Source: an uncultured Candidatus Poseidoniales archaeon
GTDB lineage: Archaea; Thermoplasmatota; Poseidoniia; Poseidoniales; Poseidoniaceae
Assembly (NCBI GenBank): GCA_000246735.1
Contig: CM001443.1
Location: 1,450,689 to 1,493,492 of the forward strand
Reading direction: 5' to 3'
Length of the DNA: 42,804 nt
This document shows, in pieces, positions 9,747 through 20,503 of this stretch. The position numbers and the translations under genes were made by a program. A model generated the notes under the pieces. It saw nothing but the letters and a program-made list of their open reading frames with translations, made no database searches and had not been told where the DNA came from. Every line of letters begins with the position of its first letter. The stretch's first letter is position 1.

Positions 9747-9902
9747 ACTAACTTTCACCTAACAGTCTACGCCACAGATGCGACCCTCATAACGATTGTG
9801 TTATTTTGGGAAAGAAAGCACCTCGAATCAGGGAATGATTTTCACCCGTTTGAAAGGATAAAATTCCTCCAAACCAAACCGCCGCAATGCATGAAGAAAA
9901 GG

Positions 9903-9976
9903 TGGGCCCGAAGGGAGTTGAACCCCTGGCCTCCCGGTTATGAGCCGGGCGCTCTAACCGACTAAGCTACAGGCCC
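9903..9976 (-). tRNA. tRNA-Met (CAU anticodon; could be elongator Met or an Ile2 type)
   Basis: Reverse complement GGGCCTG TAGCTTAGTCGGTTAGAGC GCCCGG CTCATAA CCGGGAGGCCAGGGGTTCAACTCCCTT CGGGCCC A; acceptor, anticodon and T stems pair. Confidence 0.93.
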
Positions 9977-10017
9977 CTGTTGTTGTGCAATTGGTTGAAC
10001 TCATCAAGTTATCCATC

Positions 10018-11319
10018 TCATTCGAATTGAACAAGCGAGGATTGCGTTGGTTTGATCCATTCTCGAACCCGTTGTTCCAGTGAATCACGCAATGCATCGG
10101 GGACGAAAATTAACGCACGTTCATGCGGCTGTGCAAGCGAACGTATGAGAGGGGAATGCTCGGATGCATCACCACCATCTTCAATCATGATTCCTTGCTC
10201 GTAGGGCATGTAGCCACGCTTAGATATCCGCGCATAGATCACTTCAGACGCCGCGTCATATCCTGCATCGGCAACCGCTGCTTCGATGCGGTCTTTCACG
10301 ACATCAACCATTTCCGTCGAGAGTGCCTCGATTCGAAGCGACTTGTGGAAATCACGACGCGACATCATTTTTGTTGCGTACTGAGACAGCATTGGATCGC
10401 TGTGTTCGGCCCATTCAGGAATTGAAACACGCACATGTGCATCGTTAAGGCTTGCATAGCCCTGTGCATCCAAGTGTTCATCGAGCAACATTTTGTTGAG
10501 CGAGGGAGTCAGTGTCAATTCGCCTTCGTTGGCGAGTGTTCGAGCCCGAGCAAGCATTCGGACGAGGTAATTTTGTGTTAACATGTTGACCTTGTGAAAA
10601 TAGACTTGATGGTACATGTGGTACCGAGTCACCAGGTAGGCTTCAATGGCTGGAAGGCCCCAGGTTTTGACAAAAAAGTGTCCATCGGCGCCAACTCGGA
10701 GTGCACGCAAAACACGCGCTATGTCAAATCCTCCGATTTGAGCCCCCGTGTTAGCTTGATCTCGAACCATGTAATCCATACGGTCGACATCCAGTTGGCT
10801 TGAGACAATCTCCTTCATGAACGGAGCAATTGCGACCCCGTCATGCTCAGTTGCCCCATCCATCAAAGCGAACAAGCGTTGGGTGCGATGGACACCTAAC
10901 GTGGACACAAGTGCTGCTCCAACCTCGGTTTCCTTCGACTCCAACAAGACCCTGCCCCAGTGTTCGTGAGAGTGGTAGGTGGCGAACACTTCAGGTGTTT
11001 CAAGCACATGTGAAAATGGAGGGTGGCCAATGTCGTGAAGAAGGGCAGCCAACTGTACCAACTCAGCATCGTCATCCGAGAGAATTCCTGGTTGAACATC
11101 TTGCAGCGATGCCGTCAGTTGTCCAGCGAGGTGATAGGCACCAAGGGAGTGGGCAAATCTGTTATGGTTTGCTGCTGGGAACACATATTCACAAGTCGAG
11201 AGTTGCTGTATGTGTCGAAGTCTCTGAAATTCTCTGGTATCGATGATTGCAGCATGATGACCGGGGACCAAGATATCTTTGTGAATTTCATCACGAATCA
11301 CACGGTCCCGCATAGCCAT
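10018..11319 (-). CDS. HD-superfamily phosphohydrolase (dNTPase/SAMHD1-like)
   Basis: REFQRLRHIQQL...NHNRFAHSLGAYHLA...LAALLHDIGHPPFSHVLE...DQLDVDRMDYMVRD-type motifs (SSQLDVDRMDYMVRDQANTG). Confidence 0.85.
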   Translation of the reverse strand: MAMRDRVIRDEIHKDILVPGHHAAIIDTREFQRLRHIQQLSTCEYVFPAANHNRFAHSLGAYHLAGQLTASLQDVQPGILSDDDAELVQLAALLHDIGHPPFSHVLETPEVFATYHSHEHWGRVLLESKETEVGAALVSTLGVHRTQRLFALMDGATEHDGVAIAPFMKEIVSSQLDVDRMDYMVRDQANTGAQIGGFDIARVLRALRVGADGHFFVKTWGLPAIEAYLVTRYHMYHQVYFHKVNMLTQNYLVRMLARARTLANEGELTLTPSLNKMLLDEHLDAQGYASLNDAHVRVSIPEWAEHSDPMLSQYATKMMSRRDFHKSLRIEALSTEMVDVVKDRIEAAVADAGYDAASEVIYARISKRGYMPYEQGIMIEDGGDASEHSPLIRSLAQPHERALIFVPDALRDSLEQRVREWIKPTQSSLVQFE

Positions 11320-11415
11320 CCCCAAACCCCCCTCTGTTCAACCATTAAAAAAAGAAACGCACCTTGAAAGCGAGTTTTTCCTCATTCTCAGCAGAGCCGA
11401 CCAAGGCAAACGGCT

Positions 11416-13194
11416 ATGGTTAGACCGCGTTTGAAGTGGAACATGGCCGATGCTCTCAAGGACATCATGCTAAAAATTACTGATGATGATCCTGCGACAC
11501 GCGGGCAAAAATTGTGGGTGATGTTTGCACTCGCAGTCTTCCTTGTGGCCTCGTTGAACTGGTACGCAATGGTCCGCGAACCTCAAGTCGTAGAGGTCAA
11601 GGATTTGGTCAATCACAATCGTGAAACAGTTTTGGTCGAAGGTACGGTCATTTCTTGGATCGAAGACCGCTACGGAAGCGGCGAAGACAGGGTCGATCTC
11701 GTTGTTGAGGACGACACCGGCGTCATCAGTGTACGATGGTACTCAACAGGAGAAAAACCACCGATTGGTACGAATGTCACCGTTATGGGAGCGGTTGTTG
11801 ATTATAATGGTCGATTCTACATACAATCCACCGGAGCAGGTGCTATTTGGTGGGAAGCAGATGGCCTTCCCGAAGTGACGCGCCTTACGCTGAGCGATTT
11901 GGCTGTCGACCCTGAAGGGTATGCAGGTGAAATCGTCACGATCACTGGATTCATCAGTGAAGCTGTCAACAAAGATGCCATTTACACATCGGCCTACATC
12001 ACAGATCACCCCGGCAACGCCGCACATCAACTGCAACTCCTCATCCAATCCGCACCGGGAGTATGGATTGAGGCTGATTCCAAGGTCGAGGTTACAGGCA
12101 TGCTCAACTACCAAGAAACCAACTTGCGGTGGGCGTTCATCACACAAGGACCGGAAATCATTCTCATCGACGGGTACAACCCCCAACCTAAGCAACTTGA
12201 ATGGGCTGGCGAATCAACATGGAGCTACGAATCTGGCAGCATGGTCTCAATGGCAGGAACCGTCCTCATCTCAAACAACCAATGGACGCTCTTTGGCCCA
12301 AGTGGAAACATGATTTGCATTCTCCCAACCGATGAAGACATCACAAATGCCGACTCCAATGGATACAATGGCTCTGCATACGAAGCCACAGGTCGCTTAA
12401 TGTGGAATGACGAGCGGAGCATGTGGTGCATCGATGCGAACAATGGTAACGGAACCAACCTCATCGACCCGATGTCGGCCATGTCGATGCAATCGATGTT
12501 GTCTGCAAACCCTGCTTCAATGCTTGAAAATCCCTACAAGGTCTACACCTTGAGCACGTTCATGCAATATGCGTTTGAGCCACTTGACACTGACGGGTAT
12601 TTTGTCGACAGTCAAACCTACACCTTCGGACAAACAAGGGTCGCAATGTCATTCCCTTCGACGCGAACGGAATGGATTGAATCCGGCCAAGGCCTCATCG
12701 CCAACGTGACGGTAGCATGGGACGATGAAAAGATGATGATGCGGCTAATGGTTCAAAACTACCAACTTGTTGGCGACCCCCCAGGCCCTCAATCCCTCCT
12801 TTGGGACGATGGTGCAACACAGTGGAGTTATGCCAAAAACACACATGTGTTGATCAATGGCAAGGCGGTGTTGGAAGATGATGGATGGTACCTCTACAGA
12901 GATGGATCATCCCAATCGATCCGTTTGAACCTCGATCTGAACCCACTTGGGACCGACGAATATCACACCAACAAATCGATGACTTGGACTGGAAGGCTCC
13001 GTCAAATGGAACATTCATCTGAAGTTTCTTTGGTGTACAGCCTCGATGGCGCAGACGTATTGGATACTGATGGTGACAGAGTCGCAGACTCCCTTGAGAG
13101 TGCCAATGGTACGAACATCAACAACCCTGACACCGACGGCGATGGGGAAGATGACCGGACAGAACTTGAGCAAGACACCAACCCCAATTCATGA
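11416..13194 (+). CDS. Membrane-anchored extracytoplasmic protein with OB-fold (nucleic-acid-binding-like) domains and a C-terminal Ca-binding DxDGD segment
   Basis: N-terminal TM 'LWVMFALAVFLVASLNWYAMV'; OB-fold-like 'VLVEGTVISWIEDRYGSGEDRVDLVVEDDTGVISVRWYSTGEKPPIGTNVTVMGAVVDYNGRFYIQ' and 'GEIVTITGFISEAV...VEVTGMLNYQE'; C-term 'DTDGDRVADSLESANGTNINNPDTDGDGEDDRTELEQDTNP'. Confidence 0.72.
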   Translation: MVRPRLKWNMADALKDIMLKITDDDPATRGQKLWVMFALAVFLVASLNWYAMVREPQVVEVKDLVNHNRETVLVEGTVISWIEDRYGSGEDRVDLVVEDDTGVISVRWYSTGEKPPIGTNVTVMGAVVDYNGRFYIQSTGAGAIWWEADGLPEVTRLTLSDLAVDPEGYAGEIVTITGFISEAVNKDAIYTSAYITDHPGNAAHQLQLLIQSAPGVWIEADSKVEVTGMLNYQETNLRWAFITQGPEIILIDGYNPQPKQLEWAGESTWSYESGSMVSMAGTVLISNNQWTLFGPSGNMICILPTDEDITNADSNGYNGSAYEATGRLMWNDERSMWCIDANNGNGTNLIDPMSAMSMQSMLSANPASMLENPYKVYTLSTFMQYAFEPLDTDGYFVDSQTYTFGQTRVAMSFPSTRTEWIESGQGLIANVTVAWDDEKMMMRLMVQNYQLVGDPPGPQSLLWDDGATQWSYAKNTHVLINGKAVLEDDGWYLYRDGSSQSIRLNLDLNPLGTDEYHTNKSMTWTGRLRQMEHSSEVSLVYSLDGADVLDTDGDRVADSLESANGTNINNPDTDGDGEDDRTELEQDTNPNS

Positions 13195-13203
13195 GGTGAT
13201 ACC

Positions 13204-14715
13204 ATGTTGGAAGCTTATTTTTACGAACTTGGGTGGATGCTGTTTGCTCTGTTCTTTGGTGTCTTTATGGGCTCCTTAACTGGAATTATTCCTGGTTTCC
13301 ACGTCAACAACGTTGCGCTGATCCTCCTGGCACTTTCTCCAAGTTTGCTCGCCCTTGGCATTCCGCTTTCTGCTGTTGCGGGCATTATCGTATCGACAGG
13401 TACAGTGCACACGTTCCTCAATTACATCCCATCTGCGTTGATGGGTGCACCCGATGCCGACCAAGCACTGTCGCTGCTCCCAGGCCACAGGATGCTCCTC
13501 TCTGGAAATGCAGCTCGTGGTGTTGCATGGTCTGCAAGGGGCTCCCAACTTGGCCTCTTTCTTTCCCTACCACTCATCGTTGTGGCACGCATTGCGTTCG
13601 GCCCTGAACTTGGATGGTACGATCAACTCCGAACAATGCTTCCCTTCATCTTGCTCGTCATTTCTGCGCTTCTATTAGCCACAGAAACCACACGCCTTGA
13701 CTGGCCAGAGTGGATGCAGAAGATGAGCCGTGGCATGTTTGGAACCGATTCAAGGTTCGCAGGTTTTTTCACCGCTACTGCGTTCTTCCTTCTTGCAGGA
13801 TTGTTTGGCTGGACGATTATCGGCCCAACATCCCTCCCAGCCAAATCACCGATTGACATGCCAGGTGCAAGTTTGCTTCTCCCCGGGTTAGCCGGGTTGT
13901 TCGGTATTGCGAATTTACTGGATATTTATGCCACGACTTCCCATCTGCCACCTCAGAAAGAAAACTGGGACTTACCTCCCGCCAAGCCGTTGCTTGTCCC
14001 GTGCTTCTGGTCTGGTGTTGCTGGTGCATCGATGGGTGTTCTGCCCGGAATGACCGCATCTCAAGCCACAGTCCTCGTGATGGGCGGACGCAACGTTGTT
14101 GCTAAAGTCCAAGGAAAAACAGGGTACGGAATGGATTGGGAAACCCGTCGGCTGACCGAAATGACGGATGATGAATTGTTAGAGATTGCAAAGGCAGAAT
14201 CTGACGAAGGTGTTGAAGGGCCTCAAACAAAGCAAGACTTGGAAATCATCGCCATCCTTTCAGCCGTTAACACGGCAGTCACCGTCTGCGTTCTTGGCTT
14301 CCTCTACATCATTAGCCGTTCAAGATCAGGTGCGACACTCGCGCTCAAAGCAATGTACCCGGTCGACACATGGAACGACCTCGAACCAACTGCGGATTTC
14401 ATTCGATTGCTTGCCATCACCCTCGCTGCTGGCCTCATGGCCATGCCAATCATGCGCTATGTGGGCAAAGGTATGCTGCGACTTCACGCTGCGATTCCTT
14501 TGCAACAAATGATCATGAGCGTGATTCTTTTCGTCGGCGCGTTGGTGTTTGTCAGCACAGGATTCATTGGGCTATCTGTGCTCATTGTTGGTACGATGAT
14601 TGGCTTGTTACCACCACGACTTGGCATTCGTCGTTCACACGCAATGGGTGTTATTTTGGTACCCATCATGATTTTGATGTTCAAGAACCTCGTCGATAAT
14701 GCTGGTTTCTTGTGA
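13204..14715 (+). CDS. TctA/DUF112-like integral membrane permease (archaeal COG1784 type)
   Basis: Polytopic; 'FFGVFMGSLTGIIPGFHVNNVALILLALSP', 'GASMGVLPGMTASQATVLVMGGRNV' resemble TctA glycine-rich repeats; no TctB/TctC neighbour in the window. Confidence 0.75.
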   Translation: MLEAYFYELGWMLFALFFGVFMGSLTGIIPGFHVNNVALILLALSPSLLALGIPLSAVAGIIVSTGTVHTFLNYIPSALMGAPDADQALSLLPGHRMLLSGNAARGVAWSARGSQLGLFLSLPLIVVARIAFGPELGWYDQLRTMLPFILLVISALLLATETTRLDWPEWMQKMSRGMFGTDSRFAGFFTATAFFLLAGLFGWTIIGPTSLPAKSPIDMPGASLLLPGLAGLFGIANLLDIYATTSHLPPQKENWDLPPAKPLLVPCFWSGVAGASMGVLPGMTASQATVLVMGGRNVVAKVQGKTGYGMDWETRRLTEMTDDELLEIAKAESDEGVEGPQTKQDLEIIAILSAVNTAVTVCVLGFLYIISRSRSGATLALKAMYPVDTWNDLEPTADFIRLLAITLAAGLMAMPIMRYVGKGMLRLHAAIPLQQMIMSVILFVGALVFVSTGFIGLSVLIVGTMIGLLPPRLGIRRSHAMGVILVPIMILMFKNLVDNAGFL

Positions 14716-14775
14716 AACTTCTCATTCGTGAGCAAATGAAGCAGGCGTAAGCCCTATGCCCCTTGACCATACCGT

Positions 14776-17700
14776 ATGCATGTAGGTGACGCTATGTTGT
14801 TGAAACTCCGCCCCGTTTTGCTCGCACTTCTGTTGGTCTGTTCGACGGTTGGAACCGTTGCAACTACAGAACTCAGTCCTGAAACTGAACAGCAAACCTC
14901 TGCTCGTTCCACAGCGTGTTCAGGCGATGTCTGTATGAATGAAGCCCTTCCAAATCCGAACGGGTTTGATGACGCAGCATGGCCAAATGGCGAATGGTTG
15001 GAAATTCACAACAGCGGCAACACAACCGTTGACGTGCTCGGATGGTACTTTACCAACAAAGCCTCCAAAATTATGTACTTCAACGAGACAACAATCGTTG
15101 ATTATGATGCCAACAACGCATCATCGTGGGAAATCGAACCAAATGAGTACATGGTCATCGCCCGAAATGCTCTCGCCAGTTCGGTGTTCTATGTCGCAAA
15201 CACCGACGACATCATCACGCTTTACAACGACGCAGGGGCAAGCCTCGACCAAGCAACATGGACCTTCTCAAGCGGCGCACCATCCGGTGTCAGCCTCGAA
15301 GAAGATGCTGCGAGTGCAACCAATGATTGGGTCGCAACCAACACCCCAACTCCTGGCGGCATCAACACAGGCAGTGGCACTGGTGGACCAACCGTTTATC
15401 CATCCGATCTGGTCATCAACGAAGTGATGGCTGATGCATGGCCTTCCTTTGATGGAGCCAGTTGGCCTGGCGGCGAGTGGATCGAACTCAAGAACACTGG
15501 AACCTCAACCATCGACTTGACTGGCTGGTCCATCGAAGACCAAGCAGGGAAGATCCTCCCATTCAATGAATCCCACCTCGTCGATGCAAGCACTGCAGGC
15601 TACACGATTGCTCCCGGTGCAACAAGGGTCGTTGCAGTGAATGGTGGCGGAACAAGCATGCTCAACAATGGAGTGGAGATGCTCAATATGAAGTGGCCAA
15701 ACGGTAGCATATCCGAACAAGTCTATTGGACTGATAACGAACCTGGTTTCTCACTTGTCGATGACCCAACTTCATCCTACATGATGATTGCATCCTACCC
15801 GACACCGGATGCGCCAAATCCATTGCCGATTGACCAAATCGTAACAACCACATCCCCAGTGCGTATGACTGAATTGTTGTCAAACAGTTCAGCTGATGGC
15901 ACGCCATTCCCTGACGGGGAGTGGATTGAGTTGTTCAACGATGGCGGAGCAGATATCGACCTCACAGGCTGGTCCATTATGGACGGAATGGGCAATGTGA
16001 CAATGATTGACCCATCCACCCTCACCTCAAACCAAACGCAAGCTGGCACGGTGATCAACGCTGGCGAGCGGAGGATCGTCGAATTCACAACTGGCACCGA
16101 GTTGTGGAATTTTTACAATCATCTCTTTTTGATTGACGATGTTGCAAGTATAGTCGATGCTGCATGGTACACGACCGACTATGGAACCAACGTTTCCCTC
16201 ATCCCAGCAGAAGATCCGGCCGACCCGTGGACACCGGCTCCATGGATGACGCCAGGGCAACCTGAACCAGGCACAATCGACAACACTGGCGAAGTCATGT
16301 TTTCCGAAGTGATGCCGGATGCAGTGGGAAGCGACTCACAACCATGGCCCCTCGGCGAATGGTTGGAAATCAAGATATGGGCGAGCAGGCCATCGATGTT
16401 GGCGGCTGGAAATTACAGGCAGCGAGCCGCACGTTGACCCTACACCAATACAACATGCCCCTCCAATCAACATCGATGATTCAACCTGGTTCCGTGGCAC
16501 TGATTGCCCTGAACGGTACCAGCAGTTTCTACCTCAAGCACACAACACCAGATTCGATCGGATTGGTCGATGCAACTGGAGCGGTTGTCGACACAATCTC
16601 TTGGTCGAACACGGTTGAAGGTGAGGCGCTCGTAGCACCAAACAGCACGCATGCAGGCGCAGGACCAGACGGCACTGCCGCTGGAACTGGGAGCGATTGG
16701 CTCCTTGCCGCATGGTCAACCCCCGGAAGAGCAAACCCTGTATGGCCTGCCTACTCAGGTTCGGAAAACGCCAGTGTAACTGAAGTTCTTGCTTACTGCA
16801 ACGATGATTCCATCGATCCCACAGAGGACTGGATTGAATTCAAGAACACAGGCGATGATGTGCTTAATTTGAGCCGATGGCGTATCGACACAATCGACCA
16901 AGATCGCCGGTTCATACGATACGACTCTATGTGGAACGCTTCGGAAGGCTGGGACGCAACCCTTGTTCAGCCCGGTGCCCGTGCTGTGTTCTTGATGGAT
17001 GAATCAATGCTCACAGGCTTAGGCGACTCCTTCACCCTCTCAAACCCTGATGGCGTACCAATGGCAACTGTCCAGTGGAGCATTGTCAGCGATTGCCAAA
17101 CCATGATGCCGGGCGATACCGCTGAGGCGTCTTGGGTTCACACCGTTTGGCCAACACCCGGCGGCGAAGAACCGAATGCGTCCCAATTTGCGCAACTTGA
17201 AGATATCAAGTTCACCCGCATGATGAGTGAAGGTTACACGTCGATTTCATCGAACACTGAATTCTTTGAAATCAGCAACATGGGGGACAACACTGCCTAC
17301 CTGAACGGCTGGACGTTCACTGTTGTTACATCTGGTGGCCCATCCCCGCATACATTTGCAGACCTTACAATTCCTGCAAACAGTGCGGTCATCTTTGCAG
17401 CCGATCCAAATGGACTCAGTGTCTATGAAGATGGGATGATCTACGGATTCGCCTCAAGTTTCACAGAAGCTCCAACCCTTCCGGATGATGGCGCAGCGTT
17501 GCATATCATGGATCCATCTGGAGCCCTTGCCGATACCGTTGTCTACGGGAATGGTCCTGTCGATGTTGAAGGATGGAGTGGAATAAGTTTGGTTGAACCA
17601 GTTTCTGGCATCAATCTGATCATTTACCACCGTGGCGACGGATGTGGGCAACTTGCAGACACCGATCAAGTCGATGACTGGCACGAACGCTGGGGACGCC

Positions 17701-19715
17701 TTGGCGGTAGCACATTCTGTGAAGACCAGGATTTTTCTGGTCAATCGGTAGTCACACCACTGATCGGCCCAACACATGGACTGCTTGATGTCCTTGATTG
17801 GATTGAAGGCGCCACAACAAGTTTGCACCTCCACGTGTACCAACTCTCAGAACCACGTTTGGTCCAAGCAATGATCGACGCACAGGGTCGAGGCGTCGAA
17901 GTTACCGTCGTCCTCGACGCAGGATCACCAGGATTCTGGTCGGACTTCGATATGATGAATCAATACGGCATGGCAAGCGAACTTGTCAACGCTGGCGTAA
18001 GCACATACTGGTTCGGCGACGGTGGTGTTGAGCCCTATGCCTACATCCACAGCAAGGTGGCTGTTCGAGACGGCACGAGTGTGTGGATCTCTTCTGGAAA
18101 CTGGAAGGCTCCTTCGATGCCAGCACCTGGCGTTCGCGGGAACGTCGACTGGGGCGTCCTGATTGAAAATGTGGAACTGGCGGGCATCGTCCTCCAACAG
18201 ATGGCTTTCGATGAAGAGCCGTTGCGGCAGCACATCTCAACTGCATCCGCATCCGATGAACCAAATGGATGGACCATGCCAATGGCAGAAGCTGTAGACG
18301 GCCCACGATCGACTGCCATCACGACCAGTGTCAATGGTGAATTGTTGACCTGCCCTGACAACTGCATCGATGGATTGGTTGAATTAATTGGAAGCGCAGA
18401 AGATGAACTCTTGCTCTCCTTGCAATACCTCGACATGGATTGGTCGTGGGGATGGGGCGATAACCCAATTTTCACAGCACTCCGACAATCTGCTGAAGAC
18501 GGCGTCGCCGTTCGATTGATCATCAACGGGGCATATCTTGACCAAGACGTGCAGGATGTCGTGGACACGTTTAACGAAGTATGGAATTCCAGCGATGGAC
18601 TCGATGTTTCAGCGATTGTGATGGGTGAAGACGATAACGTCACCAAACTCCACAACAAAGGACTGGTTATCGACCAAAAAACTGTTCTGGTTTCCTCGAT
18701 TAACTGGGGCAACTCTGCAGTGAACAGGAATCGCGAGATGGGTCTCATCATGACCTCGGCCGATGTCGCAGCACCGTACCGTGAGGCGTGGTTTGATGAT
18801 TGGATGCGACTCGACAACGTGACTGATACCGACCAAGACGGGCTCCCTGACATATGGGAAGTTCCGAACGGCCTCAACCGCACAAAGCGAATGCTCCCTG
18901 GACCGAACATGCTCGAAGGGGCATACGATGCTGACAACGATGGGATCTCGAACGAGAATGAATACACCTTTGGCAGCCACCCGACAAATGCAGACACCGA
19001 CGGCGACTGCATTCTAGATGGAGTTGAAGTTGCGTGGGCTCAATCCACTGCGCTCGACCCAACGGTTGAGGACGTGTCGCCAAGAGATGCGCTCCTCATG
19101 GCCGATGCTGATATGGATGGCGTGAACGAATCTGCGGCTTTAGGATGCGATTTGGGTGGCATTGAAAACCTTGATGACACCACCCCAGTGGACAATGCTA
19201 CGCTCGATGACGATGGAGATGGCGTGTACAACTCAGCGGACAAATGCCCGGGTACGATGGATGGTATCCCCGTCAACGTCGAAGGATGCTCGAGCGAACA
19301 GAGGTTGGCACAAGCCACCCCAAGTGGTGGCGATGAAAGTGGCCTTGGCGCCGGATTGATGCTCGCCCTCATGCTGGCAGGTGTCGCCCTTGCAGTTGGT
19401 GCATTTTTGGTCCTTCGGGGCATTGAACAAGATGCTGAGAACGCCAAGGATTTGATCACCCTCGATGAAGCACATCACGATGCATTGACGACTGAGCCAA
19501 TCGATGCACAAAGCTGGCAGACGCCTGTGCTCGATGGAACGGGCAGTGGTGATATGACTTCTGAAGTGCCCATCACACCCGCCGATCTGCAACGAGTTCC
19601 TGGATGGGATGAAGCCATGGTTCGTAGTTACCTCGACCAAGGCTGGTCGATGGACCAGTTGGTTGAATACTACGAAGAACAGGTCAAAGCACACGCTGAT
19701 TCGACACAAGATTGA
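14776..19715 (+). CDS. Very large surface protein: signal peptide, about six lamin-tail domains (LTD), two HKD phospholipase D/nuclease motifs, TSP3-like repeats, C-terminal TM and tail; interrupted by an apparent 1-nt deletion near 16375
   Basis: ORFs 14776..16437 and 16344..19715 form one continuous domain architecture; LTD signature 'GEW[IL]E[IL]xNxGxxxxDLxGWxI' repeats; HKD motifs 'YIHSKVAVRDGTSVWISSGNW' and 'KLHNKGLVIDQKTVLVSSINWG'; TM 'GAGLMLALMLAGVALAVGAFLVL'. Start ATG at 14776 or 14794. Confidence 0.82.
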
Positions 19716-19726
19716 CAAGGGACCTC

Positions 19727-20488
19727 ATGGCATTCACGCCCATGCGAGCAGTCTCTTCAACGAGTAACCCAGTTCTGTCGAACAATTTCTGGAGCAACAT
19801 CCCAGGCTACGAAACCATGTCCTATGAGGGCACCATGCAGAAAATTGGTGTCCTGTTTGCCATTACAATTCTCACGGCACTCGTGACCGTGTCCATAGGG
19901 ACATCAGGCGATCTAGGCTTGATGATGATGTTAACTGGGATTGGCGGAATTTGCGGATTCATCACCGTCATTGCAATGGTGGTAACACGACCAAAAAACC
20001 CAGCACCAGGCGCAATTTTGTACGCACTGTTCGAGGGTATGTTCGTCGGAGGTTTCTCATTTGCCTACGAAAGCGCTTACTCTGGAATTATCCTCCAAGC
20101 AGGTCTCGGGACAGTTTGCATCATTGGCGTGATGTACTTCCTGTGGTCGACAAAGATCATCAAGGCAACACCCGCTTTTCAAGCGGCGATCATCAGCCTC
20201 ACGATGGCAATAGCCGCACTGTATGTCATCTCCTTCCTGCTTTCCATGTTCACTTCAGTTGGTGTACCGTTCCTCCACTCATCTGGCCCAATTGGAATTC
20301 TTGTGACCATGTTCATTCTGGGCGTTGCCTCATTCAATCTCATCCTTGATTTCCACTTCATCGAGCGAGGCATCAGCAACAACTCGCCGAAGACTGGAGA
20401 ATGGTGGGCCGCATTTGGACTTCTTGTCACAGTAATTTGGGTCTACATCGAAATGTTGCGCCTCCTCTCTAAAATCAGGAATCAGTGA
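19727..20488 (+). CDS. Bax inhibitor-1/YccA-like multi-TM protein
   Basis: 'NPVLSNNFW...SYEGTMQKIGVLFAITILTALVTVSIG...' with 7 predicted TM segments; resembles the bacterial YccA-like BI-1 branch ('MSMEGTVNKTGILLLLLL...'). Confidence 0.78.
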   Translation: MAFTPMRAVSSTSNPVLSNNFWSNIPGYETMSYEGTMQKIGVLFAITILTALVTVSIGTSGDLGLMMMLTGIGGICGFITVIAMVVTRPKNPAPGAILYALFEGMFVGGFSFAYESAYSGIILQAGLGTVCIIGVMYFLWSTKIIKATPAFQAAIISLTMAIAALYVISFLLSMFTSVGVPFLHSSGPIGILVTMFILGVASFNLILDFHFIERGISNNSPKTGEWWAAFGLLVTVIWVYIEMLRLLSKIRNQ

Positions 20489-20503
20489 TTTTGGGAATCA
20501 GTG

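Noticed and set aside
13204-14715. Complete tripartite tricarboxylate transporter (TctABC)
   Set aside because: Only a TctA-like subunit is present; no TctB- or TctC-like gene adjacent.
18041-19012. 323-aa minus-strand ORF (Ser-rich)
   Set aside because: Antisense shadow of the HKD-domain coding region; Ser/Pro-rich composition typical of reverse-frame artefacts.
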